From: Prorocentrum cordatum
Taxonomy: Eukaryota > Sar > Dinophyceae > Prorocentrales > Prorocentraceae
Length of the DNA stretch: 64,000 nt
Assembly: GCA_963575745.1 (NCBI GenBank)
Contig: CAUYUJ010000647.1
Span: 372,501-436,500 of the forward strand
Direction: 5' to 3'
How positions within the stretch are numbered: position 1 is the first letter of the stretch; every line of letters starts with the position of its first letter. Of this stretch, positions 49,471 to 59,899 are shown piece after piece. Below the pieces are notes generated by a model, which worked only from the letters and a program-made list of their open reading frames with translations, did not search any database and was not told the origin of the DNA. The position numbers and the translations under genes are program-made.

Positions 49471-49550
49471 CCCCCCCTGGCTCAAGCCTGTGGCCCGAGC
49501 CCCTTGGCTCAAGCCGTCTGGGCTCGACCACGCCCCTGGCTCAGGTGCGG
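49471..49550 (+). repeat. Three CCTGGCTCAAG-like tandem boxes
   Basis: CCCCCTGGCTCAAGCC, CCCCTTGGCTCAAGCC and CCCCTGGCTCAGG occur within about 75 bp. TTGGCTCAAG equals the last ten bases of the dinoflagellate spliced leader, but the repeat spacing and C-rich context make a simple minisatellite equally likely. Confidence 0.4.
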
Positions 49551-49940
49551 CCCTCGGGCCCCGGCACGATGGAGAGCGCGGCGGCGCGGCGACGGCGGTA
49601 GCGGGCGGCTGACTCCGCCCGCGCTGCCGGCGCTGCGGGCGGCGCGAGTGCTGCTCAACTTCGCTTTGGTTGGCGCGCTTGCGGAGGAGGGCCCAGGCAA
49701 GGAGGGAGGAGCGGCGACGGGCACATGGAAAGGAGAGCGCAAGGAAAGAGGACGACAGAGACGACGATTAACGAATGATGGCGACGACGACTCGAACGGA
49801 GAAGCCCCTCACACACGCCGATAGGGTCGACGGATTTGTTTGTGTGTATATGTGTGTATGTTTATGTGTGTATATACATACGTATATCAATAGAAATGGG
49901 GAGGGAGTCCCCGGGGCCCCAGACTACACTGATTTCGCTT
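49551..49940. other. No supported gene
   Basis: GC-rich to 49740, then a TGTGTGTATATGTGTGTATG run at 49841-49875. Confidence 0.4.
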
Positions 49941-50690
49941 CTGACCGTTTTGGGCCCCAGAACACTTCAAAGGAGGGGAAAAGGGGCGACGAGAGTGCCC
50001 GAGAGACGTCCAAGAGGGCGCCAAAATGGCCCAAAACCGCACAAGATAATTTCAAAATTGGTCCAACATGGCTTGAAGACAACCCAAAAGGGTTTCAAGA
50101 GGGCCAAATTGCCTTCGAAAGGACTCCCACGAGGCCCTCAGGAGGCGAAACACATTTTTTTGTGTTGGTTTGTTGTTGGTTCCCCCCCATGAGGGTTTTT
50201 GAAGGTTTTTCGTGTTCTCGCTTTTTCGTGCTTCCGACGGTCCAAGACAGCCCGCGAGGCCCCTGAAATCAGTTCAAGACGGTCCAAGAGGCACCCAGAG
50301 AGGGCGCCACGACGGCGCAAGAGAGTCCCAAGACGGCCCAAGAGTGCCCCAATACGGCCCAAGAGGCGCGCAAGATCGCTCACGAGGGCCCCGAAACGGC
50401 CCCAAGAGGGGCCCAAGAAGGGGGAACACGAACCGACAATTCGAGCCTTCCGTCCCAAGAGGCCCTTAGGAGGCCCCAAGAGGGCCCCAAGAGAACCCCA
50501 AGAGGCCCCTAGCCCCCTAGAGGCTCCACGAGGCCCCAAAGAGGTCCACAGAGAGGCCCCAAAAGAGCACCCTGAATGGCCGAACGGCCTTCAACAGGCT
50601 TCCAAAACTGCCTCCCCAGGAGGCCTCCCACGAATTCCAAACGAAGTTCCAAGAGGCTTCTAACCCAAAAACCAGGCACGGTGGCGGGAT
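49941..50690 (-). repeat. CCAAG composite repeat I with AT-rich core
   Basis: CCCAAGACGGCCCAAGAG units, with a core at about 50145-50240 (TTTTTTTGTGTTGGTTTGTT, GGGTTTTTGAAGGTTTTTCG, CTCGCTTTTTCGTGCTTCC) in the inverse orientation to blocks A, B and F. Confidence 0.65.
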
Positions 50691-51240
50691 GTGCCGAGGG
50701 CCACTAGATGGTCCCAAATGCCCAAGACGGCTTCCAAGCGGCCCAGGAGGCCGCCAATATACCCAAGAGGCTTCCAAGAGGTCTCCCAACAGAGCTCGAA
50801 GAGACCAACAATATTTTCTCCACCGGTTTTCAAACAATTTTGGCGTTTCCGCCTGTTCCGCTTCCCAACGCTGCAAAACGCCCCAAGAGACTCCGAAGAT
50901 CGCCCCAAGACGGCCCAATAGGCTTCAAAAGCGCCCCAAGACGGCCCAATAGTTTCAAAACGCCGAAGGGACGTCCACGACGGCCCGAGAGGGCCCCAAC
51001 CGCGGCCATTCTTTTCTTTCTCCCCTAGGGAACCTCTTCACCTCCACTTTTCCTCCCTGTCCTTGCTACGTCCAGCCGCGGCAAATACAAGGGCCCCCGA
51101 AGTGCCTTTGGGCCTGCCTTAAGCCGTGGTGGGTGGACCGTAAGAAGTCTTGGAAGCCACTTGGGCTGTCTTCGTGGTTTTTGGGAGCCCCAGAGAAGAA
51201 GTGTCATGGAATAGAGATCCCCAAGAGTTCGACCACCCAG
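50691..51240 (-). repeat. CCAAG composite repeat J, core and tail
   Basis: Units at 50700-51000, with a core at about 50800-50880 (ACCAACAATATTTTCTCCAC, CAAACAATTTTGGCG). The tail runs to the hairpin at 51241 and includes GTCATGGAATAGAGAT and GTTCGACCACCCAGCCTAGC. Confidence 0.6.
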
Positions 51241-51286
51241 CCTAGCGAGAACTCGAGCGCGCGCGAAGCGCTCGCGATGGTTCTAG
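51241..51286 (+). repeat. Conserved terminal hairpin, copy 3
   Basis: CCTAGCGAGAACTCGAGCGC, GCGCGAAGCGCTCGCG, ATGGTTCTAG, followed by T. The inner GAGCGC/GCGCTC stem is intact. Confidence 0.65.
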
Positions 51287-51639
51287 TGTATATAGTGTTT
51301 TCCTCTGGCGCGCAACGGTCGTTGCCCCGCCCCCCCCAGTAAGGGTACTGATCGTACATAGGGGGGAGGTGTGGGTCCCCCCCTACATTCTGCTGGCGCG
51401 CGTACTGTGGCGACCGCAGCGCCCCCTCGCCCCGACGTGCCCCTACACCGCCCAAGCGTTGCCATTGCCATTACCCGCCTCCCCCCCGATATGTAACGAC
51501 CGTTGCCGGCAACCGCAAAGGAACAGTCTCGAGGGGGACGGGTCCCGGAGGCTTTTCGCCGTTCTCGGGCTCCTGAGGCCGTCTTTTCGGGCGACCTAGC
51601 CCATACATATCCACTGCTCCTGCCCAGGCCCATCCTGGA
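51287..51639. other. No supported gene
   Basis: Unique sequence with CCCCCC and GGGGG runs. Short frames only. Confidence 0.35.
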
Positions 51640-51870
51640 CGCGAGAGCTGTGCATACACGCCAGTCGTTGGAAGTAGGTATTTTTGGATATCCAGATCCC
51701 AATCTACTTTAAGCGCCTTCATACTTCAAAGGTCTAGCGGTGCTCCCTCTTCCCTTCTCTTCAGGGGGTGGGCAGAAACCCAGTCTACTTCAATCGCCTT
51801 CGTACTTCATGTTTCGGCCCACTTCTTCCGACCGACGGGCACGCCATCCTGGCCGAGCCATGAGGGCATT
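51640..51870 (+). repeat. Dispersed ~200-bp repeat with internally duplicated box, copy 1
   Basis: GTCGTTGGAAGTAGGTAT, then CAATCTACTTTAAGCGCCTT CATACTTCA at about 51693 and CAGTCTACTTCAATCGCCTT at about 51781, then CTTCATGTTTCGGCCCACTT CTTCCG. It matches 57527-57710 in the same order and orientation. Confidence 0.65.
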
Positions 51871-52649
51871 GCGTATACACAGCTGCTGGGCGCGGGGCGG
51901 TCAGCAAGCGAGTCGGGATGAAACGCCAGGGCTAGCCGAGGGACGCCAAACAATATAAGGTATAAGCATAAACTGTCGGAGGATCCCCCCCCGATCGGGA
52001 AGGTCGAGGCGTTCTCGTCAGTTCTTGGCGATTTCCAGCTTTGGGGTGCTTTCAAATATTTGCGCCTCGCCGAGAGCGTCCCGAGGGGGCGTCGGCCTGG
52101 TCAAGTGGCGCGTCCTCCTCCGCAGTGCTTGAGGCTGGTGTTCGCGACGTGCCGCTGACGGCTACACCATCTCCTTCGCCTTCCGGGTCTTCGCCCCCGG
52201 TCCTCGTCCGCGGCGTACCTTCTCCTGTGCAAGCTCTTCGGCACCGCCTGCACCCCGGGCTCCACCTGCTCCGGCCGCCCGAGGCCCCGCCTTCCTGTGC
52301 CTTGTCTCCTTAATTGAAGCTGCGCGTAGCCCGCCTAGCTTTTAGCGGAAGAGGTTCGCTCTCGCCCCGCAGACCAAAAAAGAGCGTCCCGAGGGGGGGG
52401 GGCAGAATCGTCCCGGACGGCCGCCAGAGATCCGAGTTGTGAGCCGAAAGCCAGGCGGCGGTCGGCGACGTGCGAGAGTAGTCACATATTGAATGAGCGG
52501 CCGCTGCAAGTCTGGGGACAGCCCAGCAGCGGCCGCTGTCGGTTCTGAGTTGCATCTGGTTCGGTTGCAACTCATGGGGGCCTTGTGTACCCTCGCATTT
52601 TTGTCTTTCGGGTGCGTTAGGGTCGACTAGCGCCTGGTAGTCCATGAGA
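51871..52649. other. No supported gene
   Basis: 51960-51985 resembles the start of the foldback family (GCATAAACTGTCGGAGGATC). 52030-52110 resembles 30780-30870. 52525-52545 carries CAGCGGCCGCTGTCGGTTCT. No coding signal was supported. Confidence 0.4.
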
Positions 52650-52740
52650 TGGCGCCGAGTAGCGTCGATCAGCGTCGATTAGCGTTGATCAGCGTTGATT
52701 TAGCGTCGATTGGCGTCGGTAGCGTCGATTCGCAAGATGG
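52650..52740. repeat. TAGCGTCGATC minisatellite
   Basis: About eight units of AGCGTCGATC/AGCGTTGATC. Confidence 0.85.
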
Positions 52741-53419
52741 CATGAGTTGCCACAAAAATCGGCTGTTGGACATCACATCGTCTTTTCCGCTTCCTTGCGG
52801 TTGTGTCAGCCCGAGGGATCGTTACGTTGCATCTTCGGGGGACCTCGCCTGTCCCCACAATTGGTGTCGTTTCTTGTGCCCGACGCGGATTTGGCGTGGA
52901 TCCGACGCGGATTCGACACGGATTCGACGGGGAGCCGACGAGTCCGAGATGGATTCGACACGGATTCGACGCGGACGGGACCGCGACGGGACGGGCAAGG
53001 TCCCCCGAGGAATGCAACAGCAATCCCGAGGGGTCGCCTTTGCGGTCTTCTTCGGCTTTCCGCGGCTCGCGGTGGGCAGTCCCTCGGCGGCCCGTGGTGG
53101 GCCTTCGAGGGCCCTCGGCGGCCTTCGGTGGCCTTCGTGTTCCTTCGGTGGCGAGGACGGTGACGACCTCCACCCCTTTGTCCTCGTCCCTCCTCGTGCT
53201 CGTCGTGGTAATCATCCTCCCGTCTCCTCCCGTCTCCGTTCTCCCTGCATCCTCTCGCGCACAACCCTTTCCTGCTCCTCCAAAATCCCTCCTATCCGCT
53301 CGCTCCTCCCTCCTCCTCCTCGTTCATCTTCGTCTTCGCATGCGTCGCCGAATTCCCATCTACTCCTCCGTCTCCCTCCTTCTCCTTCTCCTCCTGCTCT
53401 TCCGGAATAAGAGTGGGAT
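52741..53419. repeat. GGATTCGACACG minisatellite and CTTCGG-rich flank
   Basis: 52885-52990 carries GGATTCGACACGGATTCGAC units; 53085-53160 carries CCTTCGGTGGCCTTCGTG-type units; 53270-53405 is pyrimidine-rich. Overlapping frames are repeat-driven. Confidence 0.6.
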
Positions 53420-54885
53420 TCGGACATTGATGATATTGTTGTTGTTGACGACGATGATGTTGATTATGATGCTGATTTTGGTGATGATGCTGCTGATGAT
53501 GAGGATGATGGCGGTGAGGATGAGGATACTGCAGATGCTGATGATGCTGATGATGATATTGATGATGATGGTGATGATGCTGATGCTGATGATGATTATA
53601 ATGCTGATGGTGATGGCGAGGATGATGATGATGCTGATGGTAATGGTGATGATGCTGATGCTGATGCTGATGCTGCTGATGCTGATGCCGATAATGGTTG
53701 TGGTGGTGATGCTGACGATGATGATGGTTGTGATTATGATGATGGTGATGATTAGGTTGACGACCATGCTGATGTTGATGAGGACGATGATGCTGCTGAT
53801 GTGATGGCGATGGAGATGAGGATGATGCTGAGGATGAGGGTGATTAGGATGATGATGCGGGTGAGTCCGATGATGCTAGCGCAAATGAGGATGGTGACGA
53901 TGAGGCTGATGCTGATGATGATGATCATGATGATGATGATGATGATGCTGATGCTGATGCTGATGCTGATGATGAGGACGAGGCGACACACGATGCGGAT
54001 GCGGATGAGGACGATGATGATGCTGTTGATGATGAAGCTGATTATTACCATGAGTAATGTGATGATGAGGGTGCACATGATGACGATGAGGATGCTGGTG
54101 TCGATGATGCTGATGACTTTGATAGTGATTATGATGACGGTGACGACGAAGATGATGATGAAACTGATGACGATGATGACGATGCTGATGATGCTGGCGT
54201 TGATGAAGAGGGTGTTGGTGATGAACATGGTGCTGATGATGCTGATTCTGTTTGTTATTATGACGATGCTGTTGATGTGGTTGTTCCTGTTGCGGTTGAT
54301 GCTCATGCTGCTGATGCTGATGATGCCGATGATGATGATGCGTATGATTATGCAGATTATGATGCTGGTTGTGATGATGCTACTGATGATGATAATGATG
54401 ATGATGATGCTGGTGCTGACGACGACTATGACGATGATGATGATTGTGATGCTGCTGATGGTTATGGTGATGATGATGTTGATGATGATGCTGATGGTGG
54501 TGGTGGTGATGATGACGCTGATGCTGCTGATGATGACGATGTCGATGCTGGTTATGATGCTGATGTTGACGACGACGCTGATGTTGATGAGGACGATGAT
54601 GATGCTGATGTGGTGGTGATGAGGATGAGGATGATAATGATGCTGATGATGAGGATGCTGATGCTCGTGATGATGCTGCTGATGATGATGATGATGGTGG
54701 TCGGGGTGGTCATGAACCTGATGCTGCTAATGATGCTGATACTGATGACGATGCTGATTATGCTGCTGATGTTGACGGCGAAGCTGATGTTGAAGAGGAG
54801 GCTGATGTTGCTGATGTGGTGGTGATGAGGATGAGGATGAGGATGATGCTGATGATGATGACGATGATGATGATGATGATGATGC

Positions 54886-54916
<31 letters not shown>

Positions 54917-55418
54917 CGTGATGATTCTGCTGATGATGATGATGCTGGTGGTGGGGGCGGTCATGAATATGATGCTGCTGATGATGCTGATGATGATGCC
55001 GATCATGATTATGATGCTGATGTTGACGACGACGCTTCTGTTAATGAAGATGATGATGATGATGTTGTTGATGTGGTGATGCCGAGGATGAGGGTACTGC
55101 TGATGATGAGGGTAAACAAAGATGATGGGGATGATGAGGACGATGCTGTGGATGAGTCCGCCGATGCTGATAATGATGTTGATGAGCAGGAGGAAGATGA
55201 TGCTGATGCGGATCAAGCGTATTGTGATGATGATGGCGTTGATGCTGATGATGATGGTGCTGATGATGCTGATACTGATGACGATGCTGATTATGCTGCT
55301 GATGTTGACGGCGAAGCTGATGTTGAAGAGGAGGCTGATGTTGCTGATGTGGTGGTGATGAGGATGAGGATGAGGATGATGCTGATGATGATGACGATGA
55401 TGATGATGATGATGATGC

Positions 55419-55449
<31 letters not shown>

Positions 55450-56279
55450 CGTGATGATTCTGCTGATGATGATGATGCTGGTGGTGGGGGCGGTCATGAA
55501 TATGATGCTGCTGATGATGCTGATGATGATGCCGATCATGATTATGATGCTGATGTTGACGACGACGCTTCTGTTAATGAAGATGATGATGATGATGTTG
55601 TTGATGTGGTGATGCCGAAGATGAGGGTACTGCTGATGATGAGGGTAAACAAAGATGATGGGGATGATGAGGACGATGCTGTGGATGAGTCCGCCGATGC
55701 TGATAATGATGTTGAGGAGCAGGAGGAAGATGATGCTGATGCGGATCAAGCGTATTGTGATGATGATGGCGTTGATGCTGATGATGATGGTGCTGATGAT
55801 GCTGGTGTTGGTGATACTGATGATGACGATGATTATGATGATGACGATGACGACGACGACGACGATGATGATGATGATGATGATGATGACGATGGTGTTG
55901 ATGATGATGATAATGATGATGATGCTAATGAAGCTGTTACTGTTTGTGTTGTTGCTGCTGTTGCTGTTGACTCTACTGCAGCTGATAATGGTGATGTCTA
56001 TGGCGATGATTATTACGATCGTACGCAGATGCTGATGCTGACGCTGATGCTTGTTCTGATGATGATGGCAATGATGTTACTGATAATGCTGAGGCTGCTG
56101 ATGATGATGCTCATGACCATGATGATACGGATGATGCTGATGATGATGGTGATGATGCTGATGGTACTACAGAGGATGATGGTGATGATGGTGGTGGTGA
56201 TGATAATGATGATGCTTGTGATGCTGCTGATGATGATGATAACTGTGTTTTATGACGATGAGATGATGATAGCAACGAC

Positions 56280-56319
<40 letters not shown>

Positions 56320-56413
56320 ATGATGATGATTATGCAAATGCTGACGCTGATGATGATGGTGATGGTGATGGTGATGCTGCTGACGACGAGGACGATGACG
56401 ATGACGATGATGT

Positions 56414-56487
<74 letters not shown>

Positions 56488-56520
56488 CTGATGATGATGA
56501 TGATGATGATGATGATCAGG
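53420..56520 (+). repeat. 3.1-kb GAT/GCT tract
   Basis: GATGATGCTGATGATG throughout, with Asp/Ala, Met/Leu or Ile/Ser/His frames on all phases. It includes an exact-looking 533-bp duplication (54729-55794). There is no break that suggests a functional gene. Confidence 0.95.
54729..55794 (+). repeat. 533-bp direct tandem duplication
   Basis: Landmarks GTTGACGGCGAAGCTGATG (54771 and 55303), GGTGGGGGCGGTCATGAATA and GGGTAAACAAAGATGATGGG recur 532-533 bp apart. I noticed only isolated differences (for example CCGAGG against CCGAAG, GTTGATGAG against GTTGAGGAG), so the event is recent, or the locus is assembled from near-identical copies. Confidence 0.85.
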
Positions 56521-56589
56521 AAATAGGCGGTGATACTGATGCTGCTGTTGGTGATGATGTAATTGACGATGCTGATGATGATGCTGCTG

Positions 56590-57180
56590 ATGATGATGGT
56601 GATGATGATGAGGAGGAGGAGAAGGACGATGAGTATTACGAGGAGGAGAAGGACGAGAAAGAGGAGGAGGAGGAGGAGGAGGAGGAGGAGGAGGAGAAGA
56701 AGCAGTAGGAGGAGGAGCAGGAGGAGGAGGAGGAGGAGGAAGAGGAGGAGAGGAGGAGGAGGAGAGGAGGAGGAGGAGGAGGAGGGAGGAGGAGGAGGAG
56801 GAGGAGGAGGAGGAGGAGGAGGAGGAGGAGGAGGAGAGGAGGAGGGAGGAGGAGGAGGAGGAGGAGGAGGAGAGGAGGGAGGAGGAGATGGAGGAGGAGC
56901 AGGAGGAGGAGGAGGAGGAGGAGGAGGAGGAGGAGGAGGAGGATGATGTCAAACCAAAAGGTGCGGTGGAGGACGCGGAGGAGGAGTTTCAACCACTGGA
57001 GGGGCGGAGGCGGAGGCGTAGGAGAAGGAGCAGGAGGAATGTGAAGAGGAAAGGGAAGGAGGGTGGGGAGGAGGAGGAGGAAGAGGGCGGGGAGGAGGAG
57101 GAGGAGGAGGAGGAGGAGGAGGAGGAAGAGGAGGAGGAGGGGGAGGAGGAGGGTGGGGAGGAGGAGGGTGGACAGGGCCT
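56590..57180 (+). repeat. GGA trinucleotide tract
   Basis: GAGGAGGAGG runs with a short non-repeat interval at about 56945-57000 (GATGTCAAACCAAAAGGTGC). Confidence 0.9.
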
Positions 57181-57370
57181 CGGGGAGGGGGAGGGTCGCC
57201 TCGCGCCGAGGCCGCGATCCAGCCGGACCCGCGGAGCGGCAGACCGTTCACCGCGCAGGCCCCCAGCGCGGCTCCCGGGCGGTGCCCCCCCCCCCTCTCG
57301 GTAAAACGACCCGAAGATCGGGACAACATCGGATCGGGATAACTCGAAATCTCTGAGAATCGGCGGGTTT
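57181..57370. other. No supported gene
   Basis: GC-rich sequence grading into CGGGATAACTCG-type mid-GC sequence. Confidence 0.4.
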
Positions 57371-57450
57371 GGAGGATGTATTGGGCGCCGCGGCCGCTCC
57401 AGAGCGTTCCGGAACGCTCTGAGAGCGCTCCGGAACGCTCTGGAGCGATT
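57371..57450 (+). repeat. CGCTCCAGAGCG palindrome repeat, copy 2
   Basis: GGAGGATGTATTGGGCGCCG, CGGCCG, then a near-perfect palindrome from CGCTCCAGAGCGTTCCGGAA to TCCGGAACGCTCTGGAGCG (57398-57445). It is the inverse of the copy at 12325-12376. Confidence 0.7.
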
Positions 57451-57514
57451 TATCCCGATCCTAGCCCTGTTTTACTCGGGAGCCCCAGCGTCGCCAGGAA
57501 GGATAGCTCAGAAG

Positions 57515-57733
57515 CGAAAGAAACATGCACCCGTCGGTCGTTGGAAGCAAGTATATTTTTGAATGCCAGAGGCCCAGTCTACTTTTGGCGCCTTCCTACT
57601 TCAAGAGTCGAGTGATATTCCCTCCGCCCTCGTCCTGAGGGGGCGGGCGGAAGCCCAATCAGCTTTCAACGCCTTCCTGCTTCATGTTTCTACCCACATC
57701 TTCCGCCTGACGTGTGCATGAATCCACGCCCAG
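57515..57733 (+). repeat. Dispersed ~200-bp repeat with internally duplicated box, copy 2
   Basis: GTCGTTGGAAGCAAGTAT, CAGTCTACTTTTGGCGCCTT CCTACTTCA, CAATCAGCTTTCAACGCCTT, CTTCATGTTTCTACCCACAT, as in 51640-51870. Confidence 0.65.
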
Positions 57734-57848
57734 CGCCCTGTACCTGTTCATTGCCTTCCACATCAAGTTGGGGTCGGCGTCCGCTGCTCGAGCGCAGCTC
57801 GCATGCAAGATCTACTACGGCATCCCCGCGCCGGCTTTCATGACCTGA
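57734..57848 (+). CDS. Candidate terminal exon, hydrophobic peptide
   Basis: After CCACGCCCAG the frame reads ALYLFIAFHIKLGSASAARA then QLACKIYYGIPAPAFMT and ends at a TGA (57846-57848). It is balanced and partly hydrophobic. There is no ATG in this frame and no recognised family. The weak polypyrimidine tract lowers confidence. Confidence 0.25.
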
Positions 57849-58869
57849 GCAGGCTCCTCCCTCTTCCCTCCTCGCGCTCTGTTCCTTTTCGCCGTCGTGC
57901 CTGAATTCGCTCCCAGTGCACCCCATCGCTTGCTTACCGGCGTCTGACTGTTTTGGACCACTTGGCGCCCGTGGGCTTAGAATGTGCATGAAACCACGCT
58001 AGCTTCGAACATACGCATTGCGCGAGCGCTCCTCACTCGAGGCTGGCCTCGCGGACCGGGGGGCCTTTCCATGTACGTGGCTGGGCGCGTGCGCCCCCTG
58101 TGGGCACCCTAGCAGCGAGGGAAGATCGGGGGCCGCCCACAGAAGCAAGCAGAGGGCACAAGCACAAACTCTTCGCCTCGAAAGAGAGTGGTCCTGAGGA
58201 GAGTCCTCGCCGTTTTTTGTGGGATATCATGGCCTGGGCCACGACATCTCCCCAGATTTCATGGCCCCTCTTCTTATTTCAATACGGCCCTCGGCCGCCC
58301 CAGGGTCGCTCACATGCCTCGGGCCATGATTTGCGAACCTTCTTCCTGGAGGCCCTTTATCCTTTGCTATCCTACCTTTCGTCCCTCTGGCGCCGCAGTG
58401 TTCAGGGACGGGTCAGCTGAGACTACAGCCGGCGAGAGCCTCCTGTCGCCACCGTTGGGCGCAGCTCGCAAAACAGGTGAGCGGTGTGGGGACTGGTTCT
58501 GAGCTGCTCCCTGTATTACGTAGGGGGAAACGCACAGACACACACATGATCGCTGATCCCCCAGAAAATATGGTCATCATGGGAAGTGGATGGGAAGACG
58601 AAGCTCGAGCAAATTTAAGACACATGGGGAATCCTTGGGTTTGTGCTTATTTGTTCCCAATCCTCCTCTGCTGGGGTCGTGGGGTTTCGTTTTGAATCGA
58701 GCACTGCGGTCGCGCACCTTTTCCTCCCCCCTTCTCCTCCCCCCTCTGCCTACCTCCTCCTGCGCTGCTCCCTGGGTGGCTGCGAACTGTGCAACTGTCA
58801 CCACTATCGTGGGCTCCTTGGGGGCACGGCGGAGTAGGGGAGTACCCGAGACCTCGCAGCTCCTTGGGA
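57849..58869. other. Unique sequence, no supported gene
   Basis: Mid-GC sequence. A donor-like AAAACAG|GTGAGC at 58480 could end an exon covering about 58400-58480, but neither flanking frame is convincing. Confidence 0.35.
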
Positions 58870-59899
58870 GAGGACGAGGAGGAGGCGGTGGAGGCGCAGG
58901 AGGAGGAGGAGAAGGAGGAGGAGGAGGAGGAGGAGGAGACGGACGAGGAGGAGGAAGAGGAGGAGGAGGAGGAGGAGGAGGAGGAGGGGGAGGAGAGAGA
59001 GGAGGAGAGGAGGGAGGGCGGGGGGAGGAGGATGATGCTGAGGGGAGGAGGAGGAAGTGGAGCGAGGCGGCGGAGGAATGAATGGAGGAGGCAACGGAAG
59101 GAGGAGGAGGAGGAGGTGGAGGAGGAGGAGGAGGAGGGAGGAGGAGGAGGATGCGGAGGAGGAGGAGGAGGAGGAGGAGGAGGAGGAGGAGGAGGAGGAG
59201 GAGGAGGACGAGAGGAGGAGGAGGAGGAGGAGGAGGAGGAGGAGGAGGAGGGAGGAGACGGAGGGACGGAGGACGGGGGAGGAGGAGGAGGAGGCGGAGG
59301 AGGAGGAGGAGGGGAGGAGGAGGAGGAGGAGGAGGTGGATGAGGAACACGGAGGAGGGAGGAGGAGGAGGAGGAGGAGGGAGGAGGAGGAGGAGGAGGAA
59401 AAGGAGGAGGAGGAGAGGAGGAGAGGAGGGAGAGGAGGAAGAGGAGGAAGAGGAACAAGGCAGAGGAGGAAGGAGGTGGAAGGGAGGGAGGATGGAGGAG
59501 GGAGGAGGAGAATGGAGGAGGGAGGAGGGATGAGGGAGGAAGGAGGAGGGAGAGGGAGGAGGGGGAGGCTGAGATGGGAGGATCAGGAAGGAGGGAAGAG
59601 GGATCAGGAAGGAGGGAAGAGGGAAGAGGGAGGAGGGAGGAGGGCGGTGGGAGGAGGGAGGAGGGACGAGGGACGAGGGATGCGGGGGGAGGGAGCAGGG
59701 AGGAGGGAGGAGGAAGGAGGAGGAAGCAGGACGGAGGAGGATGGAGGTAGAAGCAGGAGGAAGGAGGGAGGATGAAGGAGGGAGGAGGGAGAAGGGAGGA
59801 GGGAGGAGGGAGATGGGGGGAGGGCGGAGTGAGGAGGAGGAGGAGGAGGAGGAGGAACAGAAGGAGGAGGAGGAGGAGGACGAGGAGGAGGAGGAGGAG
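58870..59899 (+). repeat. 1-kb GGA/GGGAGGA purine tract
   Basis: GGAGGAGGAGG and GGGAGGAGGGAGG throughout. It abuts the 5' end of the retrotransposon fragment without any spacer. The 536-, 378- and 328-codon frames here are artefacts. Confidence 0.95.
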
